Source: Alphaproteobacteria bacterium (GTDB lineage: Bacteria; Pseudomonadota; Alphaproteobacteria; DSM-16000; Inquilinaceae). Taken from it: a DNA stretch of 64,000 bases. A model generated the notes under the pieces. That model was not told the origin of the DNA, did no database searches, and was given only the letters and a program-made list of their open reading frames with translations. Shown here in pieces: positions 23,485 to 32,112 of this stretch. Position 1 is the stretch's first letter; the number at the start of each line of letters is the position of its first letter. The stretch lies in the NCBI GenBank assembly GCA_028281925.1, contig JANQIX010000031.1, positions 1 to 64,000 of the forward strand. Direction: 5' to 3'. The position numbers were made by a program, and so were the translations under genes.

Positions 23485-24384
23485 CTAGGCAGTGCCGACC
23501 CCTGCCGCGACCTCTCGGGGCCGTTCGTGCCGGCGAGCCGCCAGCGCTCCATTCAGTTCCGCCCCCAAAACGAAAACCATCGCCATCAGGTAGAAGAAGA
23601 GAAGGGTGATGACGATTCCGCCCAAAGCGCCGTAGGTCGCGTCATAGTCGGCCAAGGTGCGCAAATAGAGTGAGAGGCCCGTAGAGCCAAGGAGCCACAA
23701 AAACAGTGTGATCATCACCCCGGGCATGACCAGTTGCCACGAGATAACGCGGTTGGGCAGGAACCGGTGGACCGCGAACACAAGCCCGAACAAGGCGACC
23801 GCCCCGATGCCGTAGCGGATGGCCGTGAACACCACCCGATCTGCGATACCGACATCGACGATGCGCTCCACCAAGGCCCAGATCACCGGGCCGAACACGA
23901 CCGACAGCGACGCGGCCAGCAGCATCAGCGCGAACACGACGACCAGGATGAGGCTCTGGACCCGGCGCTTCCAAAGGGGTCTCGGCTCCGCCACGTCATA
24001 GGCCTTGTTCAAGCCGATGCGCAGCGCCTCCAAGCCGCCGGAGGCCACCCAGAGCGTGACCAGAATGCCGAAGGTCAAGAGCCCACCGCGCTGGGCCTCG
24101 ATGACCGAGCGCACGACCGGCTCCAGCGTTCCGGCCACATCTTCCGGCATGAACAGGAACATCAGGTCGATCAGCTCGTTGGCCCCCTCGCTGTCGACCA
24201 GAAAGCCGGCGAGCGCGGCCAGGAATATCAGGAACGGGAAGATCGCCAGCATGGCGCTGAACGCCAGGTGACCAGCCAGCACGGTGCCGTTGTGGTCGAC
24301 GAACCGTTCGATCGTCGTGAACGCCACGTCGATCGACGGCCGGGACCGCAGCCGTCCGATGATGCGGCGGAGCCAAGCGGTCAT
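23485..24384 (-). CDS. YihY/BrkB family inner-membrane protein
   Basis: 299 residues with about six hydrophobic segments. Family landmarks: AFTTIERFVDHNGTVLAGHLAFSAMLAIFPFLIFLAALAGF at the N-terminus (HLAFSAMLAIFP core), RIGLNKAYDVAEPRPLWKRR in the middle and YGALGGIVITLLFFYLMAMV near the end, followed by LGAELNGAL. Once annotated as ribonuclease BN, the family is now regarded as membrane proteins of uncertain transport function. ATG at 24384. A 257-base stretch without a gene separates it from the thioredoxin-like gene. Confidence 0.9.
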   Translation of the reverse strand: MTAWLRRIIGRLRSRPSIDVAFTTIERFVDHNGTVLAGHLAFSAMLAIFPFLIFLAALAGFLVDSEGANELIDLMFLFMPEDVAGTLEPVVRSVIEAQRGGLLTFGILVTLWVASGGLEALRIGLNKAYDVAEPRPLWKRRVQSLILVVVFALMLLAASLSVVFGPVIWALVERIVDVGIADRVVFTAIRYGIGAVALFGLVFAVHRFLPNRVISWQLVMPGVMITLFLWLLGSTGLSLYLRTLADYDATYGALGGIVITLLFFYLMAMVFVLGAELNGALAARRHERPREVAAGVGTA

Positions 24385-24602
24385 GCTGCGGCAGCCGGTC
24401 CGGTGCGGTCACGCATCGCGACGACTTCTCCCAAATCACACCCGTTACCGGCGACTGGCGCCGATGCTGGTACAGATACCGCGGCTCCGCTCGCTGCGGA
24501 ATGTCGGCATATGGCGCCATGTGGAAATCGAGCACGCAGGTGCCGTAGCCGTCGGCAATACTGGAATGCGGAACCATTGGCTGGTGTGGCTGGATGCCGT
24601 GC

Positions 24603-24610
24603 AAAGGAGG
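24603..24610 (+). promoter_or_regulatory. consensus ribosome binding site for the secreted cysteine-rich protein
   Basis: AAAGGAGG lies five bases before the ATG at 24616 and supports that start within a frame that is open far upstream. Confidence 0.75.
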
Positions 24611-24615
24611 AGTCG

Positions 24616-24993
24616 ATGGATCGAGCCAAAAGGGTGCCTGCGATTCCGTTCATTCTTGTCGCAATCATCGTGGCGTTGGCCGCCAGCCCGTCTCGCGCGC
24701 GACCAGCCTGCGATCTGCTGAGACAATGCGCCGCTGACCTCGCAGACGAGATGGCAAGGGGACCTGAGTCGGGATGCGGTCAGGTTTGGCCTGCCGCGAC
24801 CATCGCACAGTATCGCAGACTGAGCGCAACGCCCTTCGAGACTGCCGAGAGCACAACCAACATCTGCGATCCCATGTTCCAGGTGATCGCAGTCAATACG
24901 CTGAACTTCTACGAGCAGCGGCAGATCTGCACCATGCCGATCTGGTGCAAGCCGGAGAATCACGACGATCTCCCGGCGCTACCGAGCCCATGA
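24616..24993 (+). CDS. small secreted cysteine-rich protein, unknown function
   Basis: 125 residues. The first ~34 are a clear signal peptide (MDRAKR, then PFILVAIIVALAASPSRA). The mature part has six cysteines (PACDLLRQC, SGCG, NICDP, QICTM, IWCKP), enough for three disulfides in the periplasm. The start is fixed by a consensus ribosome binding site. I do not recognise a family. It lies between divergent yihY and a convergent secreted Sel1-like gene, and is probably transcribed alone. Confidence 0.7.
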   Translation: MDRAKRVPAIPFILVAIIVALAASPSRARPACDLLRQCAADLADEMARGPESGCGQVWPAATIAQYRRLSATPFETAESTTNICDPMFQVIAVNTLNFYEQRQICTMPIWCKPENHDDLPALPSP

Positions 24994-25104
24994 GTTGGTG
25001 CCCGCAATTTGCCTCGCACTCGGACCAGTCGAGCCCCCTTACCCCCGTCGCGGATCGGAGATCATTTTCGGACGGCGGACAAAAAGCGCCCTTGCTGCCT
25101 CGGT

Positions 25105-26217
25105 TCATTGCAGACCAAGCGCAGGGCGGAGCGCATCGCTCAAGCATTGTGTGATACGGAGCGTCTCTAGGGCGCCTGCGGGATCTGCGCTGGAATAGGT
25201 GATGTTCAGAGCGAATTGCTCAAGAACCATCTCTGCACGCCGTGTCGTCAGGTAGATCTCCTGCGGGATCAGAGTTTCGACCGGGCTGGAGATGGCGTGG
25301 GGCAGCGTCATGTAGCCCGACAGCAGGCCGTAAATCTGCCGGGCGCACAGTGCGGACTCGCCGCCACAGACCCGCCCGCAATAGCGACGCAGCAGTTCGG
25401 CCTCTGGAGCCTCCGCGAGAAGCGCATCGAGGACCGCTTCGCCGCCGTCCGGCGGCGGGTCGGCGTTGCCGAATGGAAAGCGACCGCGTGTCACGTAGAT
25501 CCGCATCGGGTCATGCGGCGCAAAGATCGCATCGAACTCCGGGTCGAAGGCCCGCTCGGCCAGCGAGGCGAAGATCCAACCCTGCATTGTCCGCGCTTCG
25601 AATTCGGCAACGCCTCTCTCGCGAAGGGCAAGCGCCTTCTCAGTCGCAACGTAACTGGCCGCAGCCCAGCCCATGGCCTGCATGTCGTAGGTTTCAGCGA
25701 TTCCGACAAGCCGCATCGCCTCCGACCAGCTGCCTTGGTTGAAGAGAATGCTCAAGACGCGCACCGTCGACCTCGGCTCGCCGGCTGCCGCCGCTCTCAG
25801 GGCAGTTTCGGCGCTGAAGCTCCCTGATTCGTCGGGCTCAACCGGGCCGATGAGTTCGGCAAGCTCGGAGCGTTCCGCCGCATGCCGCAGCCACGGAACC
25901 CCGAAACGCCCATCGTCGTAGCGAAAGAGCGCTCTCCGATCCGCGGACGAGAGCCCCTCGAGCCAGGGCGTACGGATCAGCCCCCGATCGTAAATGGTGC
26001 CGAGCAGAATCTGCGCCGCGAGGTTCTCCTGGCGTGCAAGATCCGCGAGAACCGGCAAGGACTGCTCGTCGTTTCCCTGCAGCCAGCCCTCGAGCGCGTC
26101 ACGGAAGGCGGGGCTCTCTGCGCCTTCAATCTCCGACGGCGGCAGCGCGAGATCCTCGGCGCGAGGAAGAGCCGGTGCCGCGACGACCGCGAGAGCCAGC
26201 ATGAACGCCCCAATCAT
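25105..26217 (-). CDS. secreted protein with Sel1-like repeat, unknown function
   Basis: 370 residues from the ATG at 26217 (a GTG at 26244 is possible). Signal peptide MIGAFMLALAVVAAPALPRA. QSLPVLADLARQENLAAQ followed by ILLGTIYDRGL fits one Sel1/TPR-like repeat (A-x-x-x-L-G-x-x-Y-x-x-G); the rest is helical with no further clear repeat. Four cysteines cluster at YCGRVCGGESALC and later. Probably periplasmic, possibly a protein-interaction scaffold. Divergent from the acyl-CoA synthetase gene across ~240 bases. Confidence 0.65.
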   Translation of the reverse strand: MIGAFMLALAVVAAPALPRAEDLALPPSEIEGAESPAFRDALEGWLQGNDEQSLPVLADLARQENLAAQILLGTIYDRGLIRTPWLEGLSSADRRALFRYDDGRFGVPWLRHAAERSELAELIGPVEPDESGSFSAETALRAAAAGEPRSTVRVLSILFNQGSWSEAMRLVGIAETYDMQAMGWAAASYVATEKALALRERGVAEFEARTMQGWIFASLAERAFDPEFDAIFAPHDPMRIYVTRGRFPFGNADPPPDGGEAVLDALLAEAPEAELLRRYCGRVCGGESALCARQIYGLLSGYMTLPHAISSPVETLIPQEIYLTTRRAEMVLEQFALNITYSSADPAGALETLRITQCLSDALRPALGLQ

Positions 26218-26456
26218 GTTCCCAAGCACGCTTTCAGCCCCCACCAGTTCGTCACCACTGAAAGTTCAAAAACAGGCCTCAGACGCGTGCATCTTGGCGT
26301 GGGCGCCACTTCAGATCCAGAACGGCGTGGCGTGCAACCTTAGGTCCGCCGAGGGGAGAGGTTCGGTCGCGTGTATTGTGCGCTCTCCTTGAAGCAGCGA
26401 TGGTTGTGCTAGACTTGATGAGCCGCCGCGTGAAGACGGACGGCGGGAGGTGCTGC

Positions 26457-27995
26457 ATGAACCTGGCGGAATGGCTGGCGCGCACGGCGCGCGTCGCCCC
26501 AGATGCGCCGGCTCTGTTGGCCGGCGAAACGGTGGTGGCCGACTATCGTGAGTTCGCCCGCCGGGCCGGAGCGATCGGCGGAGCCCTCAGCCAGGGCCAT
26601 GGTGTTCGGCCCGGCGACCGCGTCGCGCTGTTCATGTCGAACCGCACGCAATACCTCGAGGCCCTCTATGGCGCCTGGTTCGCCGGGGCCGGCGTCGTGC
26701 CGATCAACGCTAAGCTGCACCCGAAAGAAGCGGCATTCATCATCGAGGATGCCGAGGCGGCCGTTGTGTTTCTCTCTGACGACGTGGGCGACGCGCTGCG
26801 GGCGATCATGCCCGCTTGCGTCCGCGAAGTGATCTCGGCCGATGGCCCCGCGTTCGAGCGTCTCTACATGGCAGAAACGCTGTCAGCGCCGGTGCTGCGT
26901 GGCCTCGATGACCTGGCCTGGCTGTTCTACACCTCCGGCACGACGGGCAAGCCCAAGGGCGTGGTGATGACCACGGCCAATCTGCACGCCATGACCTTCG
27001 CCTATTTCGTCGACGTTGATCCGGTGGCGCACGAAGACGCCATTCTCTATGCCGCGCCGATGTCGCACGGGGCGGGCTTGTACAATTTCATGCATGTGCT
27101 GCGCGCGGCCCGGCATGTGGCGCCGGAGTCGGGCGGCTTCGACCCGGCCGAGATCCTCGGCCTGTCACAGCGCCTCAGGAACGTCTCCATGTTCGCCGCC
27201 CCCACCATGGTGCGCCGGCTGGTCGACCATGCGAAGGACACGGGGTCCGACGGTAATGGTATCAAGACCGTCGTCTATGGCGGTGGGCCGATGTATGTCG
27301 CCGATATCGAAGAGGCTGTGTCGGTGATGGGGCCACGCTTCGTACAGATCTATGGCCAGGGCGAAAGCCCGATGACGATTACCGCGCTCTCGCGTGCGCT
27401 GGTGGCCGACCGCAGCCATCCGCGCTGGCGCGAGCGCCTCGGCTCCGTCGGCATGGCGCAAAGCTGTGCACTGGTGCGCACGGCCGATGAGGATGGCCGC
27501 ACCCTGCCGCCGGACGAACCCGGCGAGATCCTGGTGGCGGGCGCCCAGGTCATGGGCGGCTACTGGCGCAACCCCGAGGCCACGGCCAAGACGATTCGCG
27601 ACGGCTGGCTGTGGACCGGCGATGTCGGCTCCCTGGACGTGGACGGCTTCCTGACACTGCGCGACCGCTCGAAGGACGTGATCATCTCCGGTGGGTCGAA
27701 CATCTATCCGCGCGAAGTGGAAGAGGCGCTGCTGCAACACCCGGACGTGCACGAAGCCTCGGTGATCGGCCGACCCCACCCCGAATGGGGGGAAGAGGTG
27801 GTGGCCTTCGTGGTGATGCGCGAAGGGGCGGATCTGGACCGCGAGGCGCTTGACAGGCTATGCGTCGACAGCATCGCCCGGTTCAAGCGGCCTAAGGCGT
27901 ATCTGCAGTGCGACGCACTGCCCAAGAACAATTACGGCAAGGTGTTGAAGGGCGAGCTGCGGGAATGGCTCGCCAAAGGGGGGACGTCGACATGA
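26457..27995 (+). CDS. AMP-forming acyl-CoA synthetase
   Basis: 512 residues from the ATG at 26457 (GGGAGG upstream). Activates a carboxylic acid to its CoA thioester via an acyl-adenylate. The ATP-binding P-loop FYTSGTTGKPKG lies near residues 157-168, YGQGESPMT near 298, the WTGDVG hinge region and RSKDVIISGGSNIYPREVEE near 395-420, and the adenylation lysine in NNYGKVLKGELREW near the C-terminus. Acid specificity cannot be read. The stop overlaps the next gene's ATG (ATGA), so it is coupled to a 3-hydroxybutyrate-dehydrogenase-like SDR, which suggests a short acid or ketone body as substrate. Confidence 0.92.
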   Translation: MNLAEWLARTARVAPDAPALLAGETVVADYREFARRAGAIGGALSQGHGVRPGDRVALFMSNRTQYLEALYGAWFAGAGVVPINAKLHPKEAAFIIEDAEAAVVFLSDDVGDALRAIMPACVREVISADGPAFERLYMAETLSAPVLRGLDDLAWLFYTSGTTGKPKGVVMTTANLHAMTFAYFVDVDPVAHEDAILYAAPMSHGAGLYNFMHVLRAARHVAPESGGFDPAEILGLSQRLRNVSMFAAPTMVRRLVDHAKDTGSDGNGIKTVVYGGGPMYVADIEEAVSVMGPRFVQIYGQGESPMTITALSRALVADRSHPRWRERLGSVGMAQSCALVRTADEDGRTLPPDEPGEILVAGAQVMGGYWRNPEATAKTIRDGWLWTGDVGSLDVDGFLTLRDRSKDVIISGGSNIYPREVEEALLQHPDVHEASVIGRPHPEWGEEVVAFVVMREGADLDREALDRLCVDSIARFKRPKAYLQCDALPKNNYGKVLKGELREWLAKGGTST

Positions 27996-28801
27996 GTGAG
28001 CGGTGGCTTGAGGGGAAGACGGCGCTGGTGACGGGATCGGTGCAGGGCATCGGCCTGGCCGTAGCCAAGGCGCTGGGCAGCGCCGGGGCGCGCGTCGGCA
28101 TCCACGGCATCGCCAGCCCCGAACAGGCGGAAGAGGCCGAAGCCGATGTCCGCGCCGCCGGCGCGCCGGAGACCCGGTTCTTCGATGCCGACCTCACTGA
28201 CTGGACCTCGATCGACCCGATGATGGATGCGGTCGCCGCCTGGGGTGGTGCCGACATCCTGGTGAACAATGCCGGCATCCAGAAGACCGTTTCGCTTGCC
28301 GAGGCCGAGCCGGAGACGTGGAACGCGATTCTGGCCGTCAACCTGTCATCGGCCTTCCACACCATGCGCCGGGCCCTGCCGGTGATGGCAGAGCGGGGAT
28401 ATGGGCGCGTGGTCAACATCGCCTCGGTGCACGGCCTGGTGGCCTCGGTGAACAAGGCGCCCTATGTCTCCGCCAAATTCGGACTGATCGGCTTGTCGCG
28501 CGTCGCTGCGCTGGAGTACGCCGCGGTCGGATCGCGCGAGACCGGCGGCGTGACGGTCAACTGCATCTGCCCGGGCTGGACCGAAACCGCGATCATCGAG
28601 CCACAGATCCAAGCGCGCGCAGCCATGCATGGCGGCGACCGGACGGCCGGCATCGCCGACCTCTTGACGGAAAAGCAGCCGTCGCGCCGGACGTCGGACC
28701 CGTCGGAGATGGGGGCCGTGGCCCTCTGGCTGTGTGCGCCCGCCTCTCACAACATCACTGGCATCGCCGTGCCGGTCGACGGCGGCTGGACCGCGCAATA
28801 G
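27992..28801 (+). CDS. short-chain dehydrogenase, 3-hydroxybutyrate dehydrogenase-like
   Basis: 269 residues. NAD-binding TGSVQGIG (14-21), NNAG (92-95), and the catalytic S145, Y158 and K162 (SVHGL, YVSAK) are present. The C-terminal pattern of WTETAIIEPQI, EKQPSRR and the final VDGGWTAQ closely resembles D-3-hydroxybutyrate dehydrogenases, which interconvert 3-hydroxybutyrate and acetoacetate. The ATG overlaps the stop of the upstream acyl-CoA synthetase by 4 bases. It is followed after 146 bases by a tctCBA uptake system on the same strand. Exact substrate inferred, not shown. Confidence 0.82.
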   Translation: MSERWLEGKTALVTGSVQGIGLAVAKALGSAGARVGIHGIASPEQAEEAEADVRAAGAPETRFFDADLTDWTSIDPMMDAVAAWGGADILVNNAGIQKTVSLAEAEPETWNAILAVNLSSAFHTMRRALPVMAERGYGRVVNIASVHGLVASVNKAPYVSAKFGLIGLSRVAALEYAAVGSRETGGVTVNCICPGWTETAIIEPQIQARAAMHGGDRTAGIADLLTEKQPSRRTSDPSEMGAVALWLCAPASHNITGIAVPVDGGWTAQ

Positions 28802-28947
28802 CCGAGGCATCCCCTGCAGCCCTGCGTCGGCCCACCATACGCTTTCGTCTTGATCACGGCCGTAATCGGACAGCATTATGACGGAACGTCGCGTGATGCT
28901 GCTGATGCGTCCGCCGAACAATCACAATCCGAACAGGGAGACATGAT

Positions 28948-29919
28948 GTGACCCACTGGTGCGTTCGTGGCCTTGGCGGCCTTGCCATGCTGGCCGCCGT
29001 CAGCGGATCGGCCATTGCTGAAGATCTGCCGTCCAACCTCCATTTCCTGGTCCCCGGCGGCGCCGGCGGCGGATGGGACGGTACGGCCCGGGGTACGGGC
29101 GAAGCACTGACGGGCGCGGAACTGATCGAGAGCGCGTCTTACGAGAACATGTCCGGCGGCGGCGGCGGCGTTGCCATCGCCCACCTGATCGAGACGGCGG
29201 ACCGCCAGGGCGACACGCTAATGGTCAACTCCACGCCGATCATCATCCGGTCGCTGACCGGCGTGTTCCCGCAATCCTTCCGCGACCTGACGCCGATCGC
29301 CGCAGTGATCGCCGACTACGCCGCCTTCGTCGTGGCCGCCGACAGCGAGTTTGAGAGCTGGGACGACGTGCTGGCCGCCTATCGCGAAGATCCGGATTCG
29401 GTGAAGATCGGCGGCGGCTCCGTGCGCGGCGGCATGGACCATCTTGTTGCTGCGCTCGCCTTCCAGGCGGCGGGCGAGGATCCGCTTGCGGTTGCCTACG
29501 TCGCCTATGACGCAGGCGGTGATGCGCTCGCTGGGCTGCTGACGGGCGAGACGCAGCTTCTGTCCACCGGCATCGGCGAGGCGCTGGGCCAGATGGAAGC
29601 GGGCCAGGTGCGCATTCTTGTCATGACCGGTGACGAGCGCATTCCCGAGGCACCGGATGTCCCGACCCTGCAGGAACTGGGCTATGACGTCAGCTTTGCC
29701 AACTGGCGCGGCTTCTTCGGCGCCCCGGGCCTGTCGGACGAGCGCGCGGACGCCTACGCCGCGGTCTTGAGCGAGATGTACGACACCGAGGCTTGGGAAA
29801 CCGTGCGCGCGCGCAACGGCTGGACCAACTTCTTCCGCCCCCGTGCGGAGTTCGTGGAGTTCCTGGAAGAGAACGAGCAGGTCATCGGCGACATGATGCG
29901 CCAGCTGGGCGTTCTCTAG
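28948..29919 (+). CDS. tripartite tricarboxylate transporter, periplasmic binding protein (TctC family)
   Basis: 323 residues from GTG at 28948, with GGGAG seven bases upstream; the nearby ATGs are out of frame. Signal peptide to about residue 25 (SGSAIAED). The mature part has the family features VPGGAGGGWDGTARG, SYENMSGGGGGVAIAHL and GGGSVRGGMDHL, and captures an organic acid in the periplasm for TctAB. TctB and TctA follow, so the system is complete. A strong hairpin directly after the stop may make expression of this component higher than that of the membrane parts. Ligand unknown; the lyase genes downstream suggest a citrate-like acid. Confidence 0.92.
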   Translation: MTHWCVRGLGGLAMLAAVSGSAIAEDLPSNLHFLVPGGAGGGWDGTARGTGEALTGAELIESASYENMSGGGGGVAIAHLIETADRQGDTLMVNSTPIIIRSLTGVFPQSFRDLTPIAAVIADYAAFVVAADSEFESWDDVLAAYREDPDSVKIGGGSVRGGMDHLVAALAFQAAGEDPLAVAYVAYDAGGDALAGLLTGETQLLSTGIGEALGQMEAGQVRILVMTGDERIPEAPDVPTLQELGYDVSFANWRGFFGAPGLSDERADAYAAVLSEMYDTEAWETVRARNGWTNFFRPRAEFVEFLEENEQVIGDMMRQLGVL

Positions 29920-29943
29920 GACCGGCTTAGCCGGGGTCCTTGT

Positions 29944-29975
29944 CCGGGGTCCGCTCTCAAGCAGACGGACCCCGG
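29944..29975 (+). repeat. 10-bp inverted repeat between tctC and tctB
   Basis: CCGGGGTCCG (29944-29953) and CGGACCCCGG (29966-29975) pair perfectly around a 12-base loop. A second CCGGGGTCC copy at 29931-29939 can pair with the same right arm. No T-tract: likely a partial terminator or RNA-stabilising hairpin that sets the TctC:TctAB ratio. Confidence 0.7.
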
Positions 29976-30014
29976 TCTCTGACCAATGCAACCGCCGGTT
30001 CAGGGTGTTTGCCC

Positions 30015-30500
30015 GTGCTGACCAAAGACCGCATAAGCGGATTGTTCTTTCTCGCCGTTTCGATCGCGTATGGCGCCCTGGCGTTCGACATACGCCAGAT
30101 GCCCTTCGGCGCGGCTGAAGTCTTTACGCCCCGCACCATGCCCTTCGGCCTGTCGCTGCTGGGGATCGTGGTCTCGATGGGGATCATCCTGAGGTCGCCG
30201 CCGGGGGATAAGGCGGCATCGACGCCTTGGGCCAGCTTCGCCTGGCACCGCGTGGTTCTGCTGGCCCTGGACATGCTGGTGTATGCCTTCCTGATCACGC
30301 GCGTCGGCTTCATGGCATCGACCACACTGTTCCTGATCGTGGGGTACCTGATCCTGGGCGAGCGGCGGCCTTGGATCCTGGCAGTCGCCTCGCTGCCGGT
30401 GGCGGTCGTCTTCTGGCTGTTGCTGGATCAACTGCTGGGTATCTATCTGGGGCCGCTGTTGGGTCATTGGGGGCCCGATTTCTCCGGTGGGGAGGGCTAG
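30015..30500 (+). CDS. tripartite tricarboxylate transporter small membrane subunit (TctB family)
   Basis: 161 residues from GTG at 30015 (MLTKDRISGLFFLAVS). Four hydrophobic segments, as in TctB: about residues 6-24, 43-60, 77-95 and 100-135. GAAEVFTPRTMPFGLSLLGIVVS is the typical first loop and second helix. The frame is open 25 codons upstream, but that part is hydrophilic and overlaps the intergenic hairpin. Stop is six bases before the tctA ATG. Forms the membrane part with TctA. Confidence 0.85.
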   Translation: MLTKDRISGLFFLAVSIAYGALAFDIRQMPFGAAEVFTPRTMPFGLSLLGIVVSMGIILRSPPGDKAASTPWASFAWHRVVLLALDMLVYAFLITRVGFMASTTLFLIVGYLILGERRPWILAVASLPVAVVFWLLLDQLLGIYLGPLLGHWGPDFSGGEG

Positions 30501-30506
30501 GCGGCC

Positions 30507-32039
30507 ATGCTCGAAGGGATCCTGACCGGCCTTTCCACGGTCTTGCAGCCGACCAACCTGCTGATGGTGATGGTGGGCTGTTTCGCCGGCACCTTCATCG
30601 GCATGCTGCCGGGGCTGGGCCCGATTTCCGCCATCGCGCTGATGATCCCCATCACCTATGGGTTCGACCCGGCCGCAGCGATGATCCTGATGGCCGGCGT
30701 CTATTACGGCGCGATCTTCGGCGGCTCCACCTCGTCGATCCTGATCAACGCGCCGGGCGTCGCCGGCACCGTCGCCACCTCGTTCGACGGCTATCCCATG
30801 GCGCGGCAGGGTCAGGCCGGCAAGGCCCTTGCCGTTGCGGCCTACGCGTCGTTCTCCGGCGGCACGATCGCCGCGGTCTTTCTGCTGATCGCAGCACCAG
30901 CGCTCGCCTCAGTCGCTCTCAGCTTCCAGTCGTCTGACTATTTCGCGCTGATGGTTCTTGGCCTGACGGCGGTGGCGGCCTTTGCCGGCCGCAACTTCCT
31001 GAAGGCGATCATGATGACCGTGCTGGGGCTGATGCTGGCTACGGTCGGCTCGGACCCGGTCGACGGCATTCCGCGCTTCACCTTCGACAAGATCGATCTT
31101 CTGGACGGCATCAGCTTCCTGTTGCTGGCCATGGCGACCTTCGCGCTGTCGGAGGCGATTATGACCGTATTGAAGCGCGAGAAGATCGCCGACGCCGCCA
31201 AGGCGGCCACCAAAGGCAGTATGGGCTCGCTGAAGCTGAGCCGTGGCGAGGTGCGCGAGATGGTGCCGGTGGTTGGCCGGTCATCCGTGCTCGGCTTCTT
31301 CATCGGCGTGCTGCCGGGCGCCGGCGCCACCATCGCCAGTTTCCTTGCCTACGGGATGGAGCGGAACTTCGCGCCCGGCAAGAAGAAGGAGCAGTTCGGC
31401 AAAGGGTCTATCCGCGGCCTGGCAGCGCCGGAGACCGCCAATAACGCCGCCGCCTCAGGCTCGTTCGTGCCGCTGTTGACGCTGGGTATTCCGGGGTCCG
31501 GCACTACCGCAGTCATGCTGGGGGCGCTCATCTCCTACGGCGTCAATCCAGGCCCGACGCTCTACACCGACCGGCCCGAGGTGTTCTGGGCCGTAATCGT
31601 GTCGATGTATATCGGCAACGTCATCCTCCTGATCCTGAACCTGCCGCTGATCCCCTATATCGCGCGGCTCTTGACCATGCCGTCGCACATCCTGGTGCCG
31701 CTGGTGCTGTTCTTCAGCCTGATCGGCGTCTACCTGGTCTCGTTCAACACCTTCGATCTCTACATGATGGTCGGCGTGGCGGCGCTGGCGGTGGGCTTGC
31801 GGCTGTTCGACTACCCCATGGCGCCTATGATTCTGGGCTTCGTGCTCGGCGAATTGATGGAAAGGAACCTGCGCCGCGCGTTGACGGTCAATGACGGCTC
31901 TTTCTCCTTCCTCTGGGAACGCCCGATCACGCTGGGCATCATGATCCTGACGGTCATCGTGCTGGCAGTGCCCCTAATCAACGCCCTGCGCGACCGCCGC
32001 CGCGCAGCAGCAATCGTCTCCTCCGGCGAAGGGGGATAG
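30507..32039 (+). CDS. tripartite tricarboxylate transporter large membrane subunit (TctA family)
   Basis: 510 residues, about 11-12 transmembrane segments; the Na+/H+-coupled permease proper. Family signatures: GTFIGMLPGLGPISAIALMIP, then YGAIFGGSTSSILINAPG and GIPGSGTTAVMLGAL. The paired PGLGP and GIPGSG re-entrant motifs are intact. ATG at 30507 with GGGAGGG upstream. It is followed after 73 bases by the two lyase-like genes in the same direction, which ties uptake to CoA-dependent cleavage. Confidence 0.95.
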   Translation: MLEGILTGLSTVLQPTNLLMVMVGCFAGTFIGMLPGLGPISAIALMIPITYGFDPAAAMILMAGVYYGAIFGGSTSSILINAPGVAGTVATSFDGYPMARQGQAGKALAVAAYASFSGGTIAAVFLLIAAPALASVALSFQSSDYFALMVLGLTAVAAFAGRNFLKAIMMTVLGLMLATVGSDPVDGIPRFTFDKIDLLDGISFLLLAMATFALSEAIMTVLKREKIADAAKAATKGSMGSLKLSRGEVREMVPVVGRSSVLGFFIGVLPGAGATIASFLAYGMERNFAPGKKKEQFGKGSIRGLAAPETANNAAASGSFVPLLTLGIPGSGTTAVMLGALISYGVNPGPTLYTDRPEVFWAVIVSMYIGNVILLILNLPLIPYIARLLTMPSHILVPLVLFFSLIGVYLVSFNTFDLYMMVGVAALAVGLRLFDYPMAPMILGFVLGELMERNLRRALTVNDGSFSFLWERPITLGIMILTVIVLAVPLINALRDRRRAAAIVSSGEGG

Positions 32040-32112
32040 CCTTAGCCGCCGATGGCGGACAGGCGCGAGGCGGAAAGCGCTGTTCGATCCGATCTGAGGA
32101 AGGAGACATGCC